Positions 1-11,361 of a stretch of 45,267 nt of DNA are shown here, in pieces. The notes under the pieces were generated by a model that saw nothing but the letters and a program-made list of their open reading frames with translations, was not told where the DNA came from and did no database searches. A program made the position numbers and the translations under genes. The stretch is taken from contig JADGJL010000089.1 of assembly GCA_027600665.1 (NCBI GenBank), positions 1 through 45,267 on the forward strand, given 5' to 3'. Origin of the DNA: Irineochytrium annulatum (Eukaryota; Chytridiomycota; Chytridiomycetes; Chytridiales; Chytridiaceae). The stretch's first letter is position 1; the number at the start of each line of letters is the position of its first letter.

Positions 1-798
1 GGACGGGGCGGTAATGTCGGCCCACGGGCCGCGAGTGTGGGTGCGGGTGGGAGACGGGGGAGCGTGGAGAAGACTTCGGGGAGTTTGTTGACGACGGGGC
101 TAATGGGGTATGTCAGCGGTGCTCCGTCGCCCGGGGGGGTGAGGCCGAGCTCGTCGGTGCCGAATATGTCTTCCATGCCTGCGACACCGTCGACGCCGAC
201 GGGGGGCACGGGGAAAGGCAACAGGCACAGTACGCTGTCGTTTTTCTCCCCTTTGAGCAAGTACTTTAGTTCTGAGTGGAGCTTCGCGCACTTCACGCTG
301 CCCGTCGAGTGTCGGTGCGTGTGCGCGTTCGCAGCGACGGATCGAGGGGATGAGGGACCGGCGGCCGCGGCGCGGAGAGCGTTGGAGGTCATTGCCGCGA
401 GGGGCGGGGATGCAGCCGTAGGCACTTCGGCGGGCGGATGGACGACCGGTGGTGCTGCGGGGGTTGAGCGACCGAGCGTACTACCGTTCGTCACGCCGCC
501 CGGGGAGGACGCTGCAACTGGTGGGACGGCGGGGAAGCCTGGCTTTCCGGAGTATAGGTCCGATGGTGTAGTGAATGGGAGGTGGAGCCCCGGCCCTGTG
601 GTAGAGGCGACGGCGGTTGTGATACTGTGCTCGGACGGGACCGCGTTCAAGTGCTGGTTCGACGCAAAGAAGGGCGGAGAGATGGTCGTTGAGAATTTCA
701 CGAGGTTTTATAGAGGGGTCGGTGTAGAGGCTGGTGGGGACGGGGGTGAGGGGACAAAGGGGTTTGCGGTGTCGACGTGGAGGTCGGAGGCTTTCTAG
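1..798 (+). CDS. PROPPIN WD40 protein, 3' end only (Atg18/Hsv2/WIPI family)
   Basis: The frame is open from the window edge, so the start and the first blades lie upstream. The stop is at 796-798. The recognisable core is LSFFSPLSKYFSSEWSFAHF (about nucleotides 229-291), a form of the family segment around 'LPKYFSSEWSFAQF', followed about 100 codons later by a last-blade strand reading VVILCSDGTAFKCWFD and GGEM. This matches the last blades of beta-propellers that bind phosphatidylinositol 3-phosphate and act in autophagosome formation. The FRRG lipid-binding motif would be upstream and cannot be checked. A low-complexity Gly/Ser/Thr-rich loop (about 100-228) precedes the core, and another insertion (about 340-590) splits the last blade. 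The paralogue (Atg18, Hsv2 or WIPI3/4 type) cannot be fixed from the C-terminus alone. The gene converges on RPA190. Confidence 0.85.
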   Translation, partial: GRGGNVGPRAASVGAGGRRGSVEKTSGSLLTTGLMGYVSGAPSPGGVRPSSSVPNMSSMPATPSTPTGGTGKGNRHSTLSFFSPLSKYFSSEWSFAHFTLPVECRCVCAFAATDRGDEGPAAAARRALEVIAARGGDAAVGTSAGGWTTGGAAGVERPSVLPFVTPPGEDAATGGTAGKPGFPEYRSDGVVNGRWSPGPVVEATAVVILCSDGTAFKCWFDAKKGGEMVVENFTRFYRGVGVEAGGDGGEGTKGFAVSTWRSEAF

Positions 799-1161
799 CT
801 GGTGCAGGGTGAATTCGGCTGGTTCGTAGATCTGCAAGTTAAGCTAAGCTGGCGGGGGAGTGAATTTTTTGTGTGCCCTTGCTTTGTGTTGTTTATTTAT
901 GTTTTATTCTCCTGTTGTCAATGCCTTTGTTACTCTAATTTTGGGTTTTTTTAATTTGTGTTCCTTTTTTTCGTCACTTTATTCGTTTATTTTGCGTTGT
1001 TTTATCTCATTCGTGTATGGCCAAGCGTTTGATGAACAATTAAATAAATATCGTGGGCCATAAGCCATATAACGTCCATTCGACGTTGCTTTATCCCTAT
1101 GGACATATCTATTAAGAGCCAGCCTATACTCCAGCTGATACAAACCACACTGCAACCCTTT
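799..1161. other. Convergent intergenic spacer
   Basis: This spacer lies between two convergent stop codons. The part from about 860 to 1020 is T-rich, and an AT-rich stretch with overlapping AATAAA-like words lies near 1038-1050, suitable for polyadenylation of the upstream gene. A 67-codon frame of Leu/Phe/Ser here is what T-rich DNA gives by chance. No gene is seen. Confidence 0.5.
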
Positions 1162-4100
1162 TTAAAAACCCTCCTTCCGCTCCGTTACGAGCCAGTCCAC
1201 CTTCTTGCCCTTTTTTGTGCCTTTCTTGCTTCCCGACGTCCCGTCCATCTTGAGAGGCGTCAAGACGTCGAACGCTCCCGTCCCACCCTTGACGACCTTC
1301 CCCAGAACAATCCGGGCCGAGGGCGAATCAAGCGGATCAATATCACCGGTGAGTGTTGCCGTTGTTAAGAACGTAGCCGTCGTCTCGAACGACATTTGCG
1401 CGAAGGGAGACGGGTTTGAGGCCATACCCGTCCGATTAAAGGCCTTGTAACCGCCCTCAAAAGTCTGAGGCGAACAACGTCGATTACAACAAGCAGATGT
1501 TAAGTGCGGAACCGAAAACCCACCATGTAGTCAGCGATCAAACTTAAATGCCGCCTGTCAACGTTGATTCCGTAAACGCCGAACACTGCGGCAATCTCGT
1601 TCATGATCGCCATCCTGGCTGCCTCAATACCGTACGTTTCCAAAATAGCCGCAATATCGTTCGTCTCAATCTGATGCAAGTCGATGTAATTGTCGAAGTC
1701 CCACATGCCCTTCAGGTTGATACCTTCCGTCCCGATAATTTTCTGGACAGAAAACCTCAGCTAGAACCCGGAGGAAACCTTTGAAGCGCGCATACCTTGG
1801 TATCATTTTCCGCCTCGTTCGCTAGCGGGTAACACTTCCGAATTCCGGGGACCTCGTGAATAACCACGCCCTTTGCAACCTTTTCGACGAGAGCGACCAT
1901 AAGGAGCTTCTTGGTCTCCATAGAAAACTGCAATGCATACACCGTGAGAACCGCGTGCAAACAAAAGCATAACTATTCTAACATACCCGCAAATCCAGCT
2001 CACACCACCTGCCACCCTTGTCAAATCGGTAGCCAACAATATACGTCGTCTTGCTCTGGATCCTCCCCTCCCTAGACATTCCATTCCCGTCCACGCCATC
2101 CGCATCGTCATCGTCATCCTCATCCTCGGCCACCGCCTTCGGTCCGTCCTCGTCGTCACCCTCTTCGTCCCGATCAAGATCCTTGATCATCTCCGCGTCC
2201 TCTTCGTCCGGGTCGTCGTAGGTCGCCGCCTGCGCCCGCCCGCTCGTCTTCTTCGCAGCTTCATCGTCCTCGGACCCGACCTGGTCTTCTGAGTCCTGCC
2301 CGTCGTCGTCATCGTCCGCGTTCGTCCGCTTAACCACGGTAACTTTCTTCTTCCGTGCCCCGACCTTCTTGCTCCCACCCTTCTTCTTCGGCGTCGGGTC
2401 GGCCTCCGCACCTCCGTCGTCGTCATCGTCGTCTCCGCCCGTCTGCTTCTCAAGCGCCTCAAATGCGCCAAGCGCGGCCCCGATCTCATCGTTGGCCGCC
2501 AGCTCGCTCTTTTTGCGCGCCTTAAGCTCCTTAGCGATGGCCTTGTCGAGGTGGATCGCAAGCTGGTTCTCAATTAACTTTCCGACGTCCTTCGGCGCCA
2601 ACCCGTGCTCGCGTTGATACACTGCACGCGGCCAGAAGCGCATGCGAACAGTAAGCAGCTTGGAACGGCCCATAGCCTGAAAAGAAGCACATGAGCACTG
2701 GTAAAACAGTCTCCACCAGTCCGACGAGGAGCTTCTTCGTCGACTGGGCATACAATCAAATCAACAAGAATCTATCTCACCTTTTTCTCCATGCGCTCCT
2801 TAACTGTAATTTTTTCCATAATGTCGGATATTGTAAGCCTGCTGATCGATTTACAGAGGTTCTCTGCTTCTACATCCTTAACGAACGGCAACAAAGGCAG
2901 TCGCATGTACGGCGTCTTGATGTGGGAAGACGCCGTCATGATGATTTCTCGGAGACGCGGGATACCAAGGGTGACGTTTTTCTACACAAAAGCAAATCAC
3001 AACCAAAAGCATCAGCATTAGACAGGAGATCCATGTAAACGAAAGACGAAAAAAAGCCACTAACCGCGCCGAAACCGGCAAAGTGGAAAGTATTTAGTGT
3101 CATTTGCGTCGACGGCTCCCCGACCGACTGCGCCGCCAACAGGCCCACCGCCTCACCAGGATCCACAAGGGCGTTCAAATATTTCATATCCATTAAGCCT
3201 TTGAAGTGGCTCTTCTTGATCGCCTGCCCGCCGGACCACGATACCGACGGCCTCCCCGACGGCGAAGGCTCCTTTGACTCAAGCAACCCTTGCTTGTTTG
3301 TCAAAGAAAATTCGTCCACGAGCCGATGAAAGCTCTCGCTGACGCTTCCCAGATGCCGGCTAGGCGACAGGACGCTGATGATCGGATCGACGTCACCACC
3401 CTTGCTGTGTACCTTCTTCGCCTTCTTCCAGAACCGTGTGACGGCGTCGCCGTTTACCCCGGCCCTGTCAATCTCCCTAGGGTTAAACCGCCTTGCGAGA
3501 GCTTTGAAATTGAGGGCGCAGAAGTCGAGCTCGCGGACCGTCTTCTGTCGGACGACGTCCAGACCATCTTCGCCATAAAGGAATTGGAGAACAGAGCCAT
3601 CGGCATCGCGGACAGTATGATCGTAGTGAACGCGGAGGCCCTCCAGGTGCTTGATCAGGCAACGCTGAAGGTAGCCGGAACGAGACGTTTTAACTGCCGT
3701 ATCGATGAGACCCTCACGACCGGCCATGCCTGCCAAAGAGTTTAGCCTTTCTGTTGCGTTCAGACGGTAAAACCTACAGTGAAAGTAGTACTCCTGCGGC
3801 TTGATCCCCGTCAAGAATCTCCCAGCGATAAATCCTCCAGCCCGCGCGCTCGGATCGAAAGGCCTAAAACTTGGCAACGTCTTCCCAGACACCATGGTCG
3901 GCACTCTGCGACCCTCCAGCTCCTGCTGCCCCAACAAACACGAAATCTGGGAGACGTTCACGCTAGATCCCTTCGCTCCCGACACGGTCATGACCTGCAT
4001 GTTATTTTTTGGAAAGGGTTTCAGGAGGCCGTCGGGGATGGCCGAGGCGATGATGGAAGAAGTAACGGCGTTCGTGCGCGATTTCATCGCTGAGTCAAGA

Positions 4101-7100
4101 GCCTCCATCCGATCCGAGTCACGGAGGACGTCCTCGAGCTTCGACGACAGCGCGGGGTCCAGTTCTGCCGGAACCTCCTCGTTGACGTCCATGGCCTCCG
4201 GCGGTGGCAGTTCGACAAACTCCCTCGCCGCCTCCTCCCCAATCTTCGCCGCGTCCCGAATCATGCCCGCACGCAGCGCATCACCCTCCTTTGTCAGCCT
4301 CAGATCGTCCATCCGACAAGAGAACCCGGCCGTCTGGAGATGCTGAGTGAACAGCCTGCCCAAGATCGACAGCAGCTTCCCAGCAAACGGCGGACCGTAA
4401 ACCTCGTACACAGCGTGAACAAGCCCGTGGGCGGACGCTCCGAACTGAGACTTATCGAGGATCCCCGTCATGAGCTGGCCGGCCATAAAAGTCACAGTCT
4501 GCTCCTCAGGCGCCGTAGGGCCCCAAGCTTTGGCCGGAATCTTCGACTTGGATACCAGGTTAAGAGGCTCCTTGCCAAAAGTGAGGTTCAACATGATGGT
4601 CGATATCTAATGTAAAAAGCGAGAGTTAACAACGCAGACCTCAAGAACAACGAAAGAACGGAAAACATACCACTTGCTTCCCGGTCCACATCTGCCGAGG
4701 TTTCATCAAGGCCGGCGGCATCATGACAACCTTCCCACCGTCCCCTATCACCACCTCTGGCTCTATGTTGCCGTTGCCGATCCCGCCTCCGACAAAACTC
4801 GGCTCGGGCCGAAGCGCGCCATATACCAGTTGGATATAATCCTCCCTCGAGAAGAAGGTGTCCCTGCTCGTCATATCCACCCCGGCATCCACATGGTCCT
4901 GAATCAGACCCCGAAGCACGCCACCGTCGGTGGGGACGAGGTACTGCATGTCTGTCCTCGCAATCAGCATTGCCTCCGCCCGGGCGACTTCGTTCTGGGG
5001 AAAGTGGATGTTCATCTCGTCGCCGTCGAAATCGGCGTTGTAGGTGTTACAATTCGCGTAGTGCATGCGGATCGTCTTCTCGCCCGGGAGGACGCGAGCG
5101 GTGTGCGCCATCATCGAGGGCTTGTGGAGGGTCGGCTGTCGGTTAAGGATGAGGAAATCGCCGTTGCGGAGGTGGCGAAAGACTTTCTTGTTGCGGTGGG
5201 GAACGCTGTTGACTGTGACAGTTCAGATATGAATATAACCGACGGAAACCCAACATACCCTCGGACCCTGCACCGTGACGGCCAATTGTCGGCGTGAGCA
5301 ATTGACTGGCCTGAGCCGCCCGACCGCTCTCATCCAAGACGGAAAGATCCAGCAAAGACCCGTCCTCGTTCTCGATGTAAACGGCACCCGGCCAAACGTC
5401 GGGGCCATTTATTACCGCCTGGCGCAGCTTCTCCACGTTGTGATGTGTCACCGGTTCCGGGTATGTGAGCTTCCTTGCGAAAACGGGAGGAATCTTCGAA
5501 ATACATGCAGGTCAGTACAGGTGCTTACGTGAGCACCACGCTCACAAAAAGGCTTACCCCAATCTCGCTCGTCTCAATATATGGATCGGGACTGATAACG
5601 GACCGTGCAGCGTAATTGACTCGCTTGCCCATCATATGCGCACGAAACAACCCCTCCTTCTTCTCCAGCAACTGCTTTATTCCCGTAGGTCCCTCCTTCC
5701 CCTTAATCAGCGGCGCCTTCGAGCTGTCGATCAGGTAGTTCGTGTTTTGCTGCAGCGTGACGCAGGCATTCACGATGCCAGCAATGATCTGCGCGAGCCG
5801 CACCTTCTCCTCCGCCTTCTCATCCTCTTCCACGTTCTTCCTGCTCGCATCCGCGATAAGGACGGCGAGCCTCCGCTGCTCCAGCCTGCGTGATCGGATG
5901 TCGGCGTTCGTCTTCAAAATGTTGCTCAGGTGCGTGTTCTGCGGGTCCTCGAGGATCATCTCGCCCATCTTTGCGGAGGGGCGGAACTTGTTTGGTGGCA
6001 CGCCTACAACCTCGAGGAAAAAGAGGTCGTCGCAGGACGAGAGGCGGGCGCCTGGGCTGGATTTAGGGGCACGAAGCGGGGAGCCGTAAAGGAGATCGAG
6101 GAGCTCCCGCTCGCGCACCCAAAGGAGGCGAAGGTGCTGTCGGACCTCGATCGAGGAGAGGTACCGGGCGTTGTCGGCGCCGGATTTGGCGCGCGCCTCA
6201 CGCGCAGCGCGGGCAGCTGCGTCACCGCCCTGGGCCGAGGCCTCCGCCCGCCGATACCGCGCATCGTCGGGCGTTCCCCCGTCGCCAGTCGCCCGCACCT
6301 TCCGGATATTCCGTGCAAGGTTGACGTTTTCCGCCTCGTCGTCGGGCTTCTCGCCGTTGACCTCATCCCCGATCTCCGCGTCGGGATTCCGGAACACGTT
6401 CTCGTACGTTAACCCCTTTGCAGACATCGATCCCTTTGACTTTGCCGGTAGCTCCTTCTCGAAGATCTTGTGCTCGCCGTCCTTCCTGAACTTTGGGGAG
6501 ATGCCCCGGCAGTTGGCGCAGCTGATGGATGGGATCGAGAGGAGAATTTGCCGCTCGAGCCGTCGTAGTGCATCGGTCACGAGGATGGATTTGGAGACCG
6601 AGGCCGGCGGCGGACGCGTGGCCGAGTAGCCCGCGCGGGTCATGCAGTCGATGACGTACGTGTTGATAGCGTCGACGATGTCCTCGACAGTGCTGGGACG
6701 GCCCGCGCGGACCTCCTCCAGCGGATCCACGTCCATATCGTCCCCCGCGTCTTCCCCGTCGTCCTCTTCTTCATCGTCCCCTTCCTCGGCCTCATCCTCT
6801 ACAAGACCGCCCTTCGCCTTTTTCGACGGCGTGGCCGTCTTCGATCCCGCCTTCTTAGCCGCGCTTTGCGATGGCGGCTTCACGGCAAAGGTGTCATCGA
6901 GGTTAACGGCGTCGATGAGAAGACCCGCACGGATGAGTCTCAGCTTCGCGACGTAGCGGGCGGCCTGAAGCCGCGATATCCGAAGGTGGTGGCAGTAGTA
7001 ACAGACGGATTGGAGCATCTTGTAGAGGAGTTTGAAGGTGACGGGGTTGTAAACGGGGGTCGCGAGCTCGATGTGGCCAAAGTGGCCAGGGCAAGAGAAG

Positions 7101-7383
7101 AAGCTGAGCGAGCAGGTCCCGCAGCTGCATTGAAGTATTTTAGTGCTTATCATAGGCTTATCCGAAAATTCCTCGCGTAAAAACGCCAGCAAACTCACAA
7201 TCCGTCCTTTGTCGACGGACCCAATGCAGAGTCCATCAGACCAGCGGCCGACGGCTGGCCCATTGCGTCGACGGCCATCGGGTTCGTGATGGCCTTCACA
7301 GACATGCGTCGAATCTCCGCTGTCGTGTAGAATGCGAAGGCGACGCCCGTGACCTCCGCGTTCGGAGGGTTTGCGATGTTCAT
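1162..7383 (-). CDS. RPA190: DNA-directed RNA polymerase I largest subunit (A190), ten exons
   Basis: This is the catalytic subunit of nucleolar Pol I, which transcribes the rRNA precursor. Exons read from alignment of frame and splice sites: 7383-7199, 7124-5558, 5493-5259, 5212-4671, 4606-3065, 2981-2781, 2676-1987, 1927-1796, 1742-1524 and 1464-1162. They join in phase to 1871 residues. The N-terminus gives MSVKAITNP and the zinc clamp CGTC...[10 protein letters not shown]. Exon 4 holds the Mg2+ loop [10 protein letters not shown] (about residue 720). Exon 5 ends with the bridge-helix/trigger-loop segment [20 protein letters not shown]. The C-terminus holds [15 protein letters not shown] and [16 protein letters not shown] and the phrase FEGGYK point to Pol I rather than Pol II or III. 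It is longer than the usual 1650-1700 residues because of acidic insertions at about residues 160-190 and 1490-1600; the second sits in the jaw region where A190 has its expander. Introns run 46-104 nt. Confidence 0.96.
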
Positions 7384-7857
7384 GGTGGGGGGGCTCTCCG
7401 GACGGCGCGCGCGGGCGGCCTGATCGCGTCGTTAGGTGGGTGGTAAAAAAACAACTTTGACGAAGGAGACGGCTTGAATTCCCATTCAGGCAAGTTTTAA
7501 TTACAAGCCTTCTGCAAGTACCATAGCGATGGCATTTATCCACTCGCTCCTCCGCGGTGGTCTTCAGTGAGGCTTGAAGACCCGTCGGCACTAACAGCAC
7601 TGAATTTGGAACGTCAGGCAAATATCCTCCCTGCTTAATGTTGTTTAATGCCTTGTGTTGCTTGTAGCACCTCGCCAGGAGCTATTACAGGCAGCGTTCG
7701 TTTATTATCAACAAGCTATCGTTGCAACATGCAGCACTAAAGCAAGAGGCGAACATCAATTCAAATAAACGCGTTTGGGCAACCTAATGTAAATGCAAAA
7801 TGCTCTAAAACATAGCCTTGATGCGGGGATAAGTATGTATACTCGTGACGTAGTCCA
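7384..7857. other. Promoter side of RPA190 and 3' flank of the next gene
   Basis: Both neighbours are on the minus strand, so this spacer holds the 3' UTR of the 7858-8724 gene (a minus-strand AATAAA lies near 7700) and the RPA190 promoter. I see no TATA box I would trust and no RNA gene. Weak frames running through it from RPA190 exon 2 are an artefact of open sequence upstream of the true exon border at 7124. Confidence 0.4.
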
Positions 7858-8724
7858 TCAGTCCTCAAACTCTCCCTCGCTCTTCTCCTCCTCGTCCTCT
7901 TCCTCAACCTCCTGCATGGACCCGTCCCGGAGTTCGCCATCCGGCTGCGGCGACGTCGTCCCTCCCTCTGGCGTTGCCGTGCCTGTGCCACCACCTCCGA
8001 CCAGACCCCCGACGGCACCTGCCTCTCCAGCGGCACCATCCGCTCCTCCCGCAGCCGGCGGGCTCACAACGATGGCGCCATCGGCATCTGTCAGCGACGT
8101 GGTCGGCACGTGTCCCGCTCCGCCCGCCGCGAGCTCAGCCGCTGCCTTCCCTTCCTCCTCTTCCTCCTCCCTCTTCCTCTTCGCCTCGTCCTCCTCCTCC
8201 TTCCGCCGCATCGCCTCGCCCCTCTCATTGATGGCCTCCACCAGCTTCCGCTTCCCGTCATGAACCGCCCTCTCTCTCGCCTGAACCGTCCCCACCATTC
8301 CCCGCAGCCCTGCCTCCCTCGCGCGGGATTCGAGAAGCATCTGCGTCGAGGACTCGTGATGCAGGAGGTATCGGGACACATACTCGACGGGGTCGATCAG
8401 TGGCGGAAGAAGAGCCTGCGGATGGACGATTCGAGCCTGGCTGAAGGTTTGGTGTTTAAGTTCCGCGGCCGAGGCGCCCGCGTTCCCTGCGCTGGTGGAC
8501 TCGCGGCGGGACTGCTGCTGCGAGGACGATCCGCGGCCGGACGCAGCGGAGGGGCGGATTGGGTTTCCGTCGAGATCGTAAGCCGTCGGCTCGGAGAGAG
8601 GAGGCGGCGCATCGGGGTCGATGATGTCGTTTACGGCGTCGATCGGGAGTGTGTGCGAGGTTAGCGAGGCCAGGGCCTGCGCGAGGACGCCGCCAACGGA
8701 AAACTTGACGTAGTTCGAATCCAT
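7858..8724 (-). CDS. Acidic coiled-coil protein with possible split Dpy-30-like motif
   Basis: A single open frame of 288 residues from ATG 8724 to the stop at 7858; no intron is needed. Residues 5-30 read YVKFSVGGVLAQALASLTSH followed by a Pro-Ile-Asp turn, which resembles the first helix of Dpy-30/RIIa-type docking domains (pattern 'vG..L..aLa.l....P.dp'). Residues about 110-130 read DPVEYVSRYLLHH, which resembles the second helix ('NPIEFLA.YLL'). In the known domain the two are adjacent; here about 75 Ser/Pro-rich residues separate them. Residues about 135-210 form a charged coiled coil rich in Arg, Lys and Glu. The tail is Gly/Ala-rich and ends acidic (EEEDEEEKSEGEFED). If the resemblance is real, a scaffold role in the flagellum or in COMPASS-like complexes is possible. 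The coding frame is firm; the family call is weak. Confidence 0.7.
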   Translation of the reverse strand: MDSNYVKFSVGGVLAQALASLTSHTLPIDAVNDIIDPDAPPPLSEPTAYDLDGNPIRPSAASGRGSSSQQQSRRESTSAGNAGASAAELKHQTFSQARIVHPQALLPPLIDPVEYVSRYLLHHESSTQMLLESRAREAGLRGMVGTVQARERAVHDGKRKLVEAINERGEAMRRKEEEDEAKRKREEEEEEGKAAAELAAGGAGHVPTTSLTDADGAIVVSPPAAGGADGAAGEAGAVGGLVGGGGTGTATPEGGTTSPQPDGELRDGSMQEVEEEDEEEKSEGEFED

Positions 8725-9150
8725 GGATGGTCCTATGCGGCTGCCCGTGTAGCTTCCTGGCCCTAGTGCGGGCGGGGGTTTGCTGGTTGGCGGGATGTGG
8801 ACAGATGCCGGGCGGAGTTCAAATTGTAAGGTGGGAGGGAGGCCAACTTGTCTCCACGAGCGATCATATTAATATAGCGCTGATCAAATAGACCAGCGAA
8901 AGGGAGGTGATCGCAACCTTGCAAATATACCAGCTGGTAGATAGCTTTATTTCAGAGTTTGATATCAGGGCGGGAGATGCATCGCTTACGCAGCATCCGA
9001 AATGTCTGACGAACAAGTTAAATATAATCCACAGCCTAATTCAGTCTACTCGCAATATATGACATCAGGCAAGGTAAGAACACCATATAATACGTCTACT
9101 GTGGTCGCAAACGACCGTCGTAAGTCCCTCCACCTTATATCATCAACCGG
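8725..9150. other. Spacer between two minus-strand genes
   Basis: It holds the 3' flank of the 7TM-RGS gene and the upstream region of the coiled-coil gene. The middle (about 8870-9000) is AT-richer, with mixed A/T words. A short plus-strand frame beginning near 9002 runs antisense across the last RGS exon and is not supported. No RNA gene is seen. Confidence 0.4.
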
Positions 9151-11237
9151 TCACGACATCGCAGAGTCGGCCTCTTTTTCGCCCTTCCGTATGTCGTCTA
9201 TCCACCTCGGATACACTGCAAAATAAACATAACCATGTTAATACGCAGTATCTCCCTAACTTGCAAAATTTACGCAATTGGACTTACCATTCATGTACAT
9301 GAGCCTCACCACCTCGTCCTTTGCCTTCTCGAAATCCATCAACGACCATGGACAGCACTCTCCGGACTCCCCCGGCCTCCCGCCGCCGGCCGCGACCCAT
9401 TTCTTCTTTAGCTCGTCCGTAACCTGCCACGATAAGTTGACCTCATGCGGCGCGCCCTCCTCCATGAACGTCCTGTAAAACCTCGTGTACGACCACCGGA
9501 GTTCCTGCGGGAGCACCGGGTTCTGCTGCTGCGCCGCCTGGCTCTGCGCGTGCGCGTGCGAGAGTGATGGCGGGGGCGAGGATGACGAGGATGGAGGGGA
9601 GTTGGGCGCTCCGCCGCGGGGCTCGGAGGGCGTGCGGTGAGGCAGGCCGAGGTTGGAGGATTGGCTGCCGAGTGGGGTGTAGTCGGGCGCGAGGACGGCC
9701 AAGGTCGCGCCGGTGGATGGTGGGAGGGTCGGGTTAGTGCTATTGAGCGACCAGGCGGTCGGGCGGCGGGATTTCGTGAAGTGCTTCAGAGTCTTCTTCA
9801 TTAACATCTTAAAACCGGCACGGGGCGTCAGTATTGGGTCGCGGCAATTACAGAAATGAAACTAAAAGTGGCGTTACCTGGTACTCTTCCCAGAAGAGGG
9901 CGTTCTCAATGCTGAGATCGGCGGCCACGTACTCCTTAAAACTTTGAAATAGCTTCCGGTCCGCCAGGACCACGTTGAAGGACTCCATATTATGCTTAAG
10001 CTTGAAGCGTTTGCGGCAGTAATCGTCCCAATGGCTGCGGACCGTTGGAACTATGACGTTGAGGCAGTGAGTTGCAAACGTTATGAGTATAGGCCTGCTC
10101 TTGTTTAGAGAATGAAATTGCTCGATATGCCCGATCGCACGTACATGATAGCAATCAATATGTTGTTTGCGCTGAATAAGACGAGGCAAACGACGGTCGT
10201 CCCGCAGACGATGGAAATGAGATGGTCTACCACTATCGAGTGGGACTCCTTCACGTTCAAGAGGAGGGTGAACATAAACGGGTTGATTACGACGAAGACC
10301 TTATCAAAACGTGTGTGTCAGACTTTCAAAGCATTTAAATTGGAAACAATGTATCCATACGATGAGACAGTATCCGATGACGGGGCTGTACTCCAAAAAG
10401 TGAACGACGCAGTGGTTGAAGTCCATTATAGGGTACATCCTGTACATCGTCGTGAAGAGCTGGGCGAAAACCAGATACACCAACATTACGCCCACGACCA
10501 GCATCATAAACATGGCTATCTCCCTCCGCGTGAGGTTCCTCCTTCTCCGACAAAGCCACATATCTAACCTCCTAAAGACCGGCCCAAGACAGCAACTGCA
10601 CGGTCCCTTCTCCTCCCATCGCGCCAGAAACGCTCCGCGAGGGTAGGGCTCGATGCTCTCCTCTCCTGCGGTCCCTCCGGTCGCGGTCCCGCCGCTCGTG
10701 AGGGGGCCCAGCTCCTGATCCCCTGGTGCGAAAGACGATCGCACCGAGCTCGAACGAACGATCACGTGCTCGGACGCGCGCACTGATGCTTTGAATGACG
10801 CCGCGGGGGAGTCCGGCTCGCGGCCTTGGGTCGTCAAGAGGATCATCCGGTTCAGGCGGCAGGCGGATATTAATTTGAAGGCGCGAAGGTAGATACACGT
10901 CGCCCACAGACACGCGGCCACGTTAATAATCCACACTAGGACGCTATCGTTAGTGACCAGGCGCGCGGCGGATGGAATCCATACTGTTCATAAAACAGGG
11001 AGTATCTACTAGTACGCGGTCGGCCGCGATGAAGAAGCTGAAGACCATCCCCGCGATGGACTGGACGGTGCAGAGCCCAACGCTCCGGGCTTGAATCGCG
11101 CGCCGGCCCCTCCGCCGCCAGAACCACACCAGGCTGCCAAGTGTCAAGAACGCGTCAAGCGACATCCACCAGGCCCACAACGGCGCGGCCGCCGCGTCGT
11201 AAGGCACGACCCGATCGTGGACCGCCAGGGTCAGCAT
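9151..11237 (-). CDS. Seven-transmembrane protein with C-terminal RGS domain
   Basis: Exons 11237-10985, 10935-10361, 10299-10145, 10094-9878, 9807-9288 and 9215-9151 join in phase to 594 residues. Introns are 49, 61, 50, 70 and 72 nt, with clear branch sites such as CACTAAC and CTCTAAAC. Seven hydrophobic segments follow in order, from LWAWWMSLDAFLTLGSLVWF to PILITFATHCLNVIVPTV. The conserved-looking 'PCFMN-W' stretch sits at the start of the third. The RGS domain starts at MESFNVVLADRKLFQSFKEY, continues with SIENALFWEEYQ, and ends with FEKAKDEVVRLMYMNVYPRW. About 95 low-complexity residues are inserted after the FWEEYQ helix, and about 110 residues form a loop between the third and fourth membrane segments. 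RGS domains speed GTP hydrolysis by G-alpha, so this is likely a plasma-membrane regulator that may sense its own ligand. ATG 11237 is chosen because it gives exactly seven segments; an upstream exon joined at the CAG near 11329 is possible. Confidence 0.87.
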
Positions 11238-11361
11238 CGTAGCACCTGCGAGCGCGGGGGATCGTTCGGGCCGGGGGTCGCGTTCGGGTAGTGGGGGCCG
11301 TCGGCGGTCGGCGTACAATGCCAACAACCTGAAGATCTACACGCGCGGTCTCGCCATCTCC
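11238..11361. promoter_or_regulatory. Short divergent promoter region
   Basis: Only about 124 nt separate the chosen start of the minus-strand RGS gene from the first ATG of the plus-strand gene. If both starts are right, the two genes share a GC-rich bidirectional promoter. Both starts are uncertain, so the true shared region could be larger (to ATG 11689) or could overlap an RGS leader exon. No core element is recognised. Confidence 0.3.

Noticed and set aside
860..1063. Short hydrophobic plus-strand ORF after the WIPI stop
   Set aside because: T-rich 3' flank yields Leu/Phe/Ser runs by chance; no motif.
10936..11033. Apparent frameshift between the first two membrane exons of the 7TM-RGS gene
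   Set aside because: A 49-nt intron (10984-10936) with GTATGG donor, CACTAAC branch and TAG acceptor restores the frame exactly, so no frameshift is needed.
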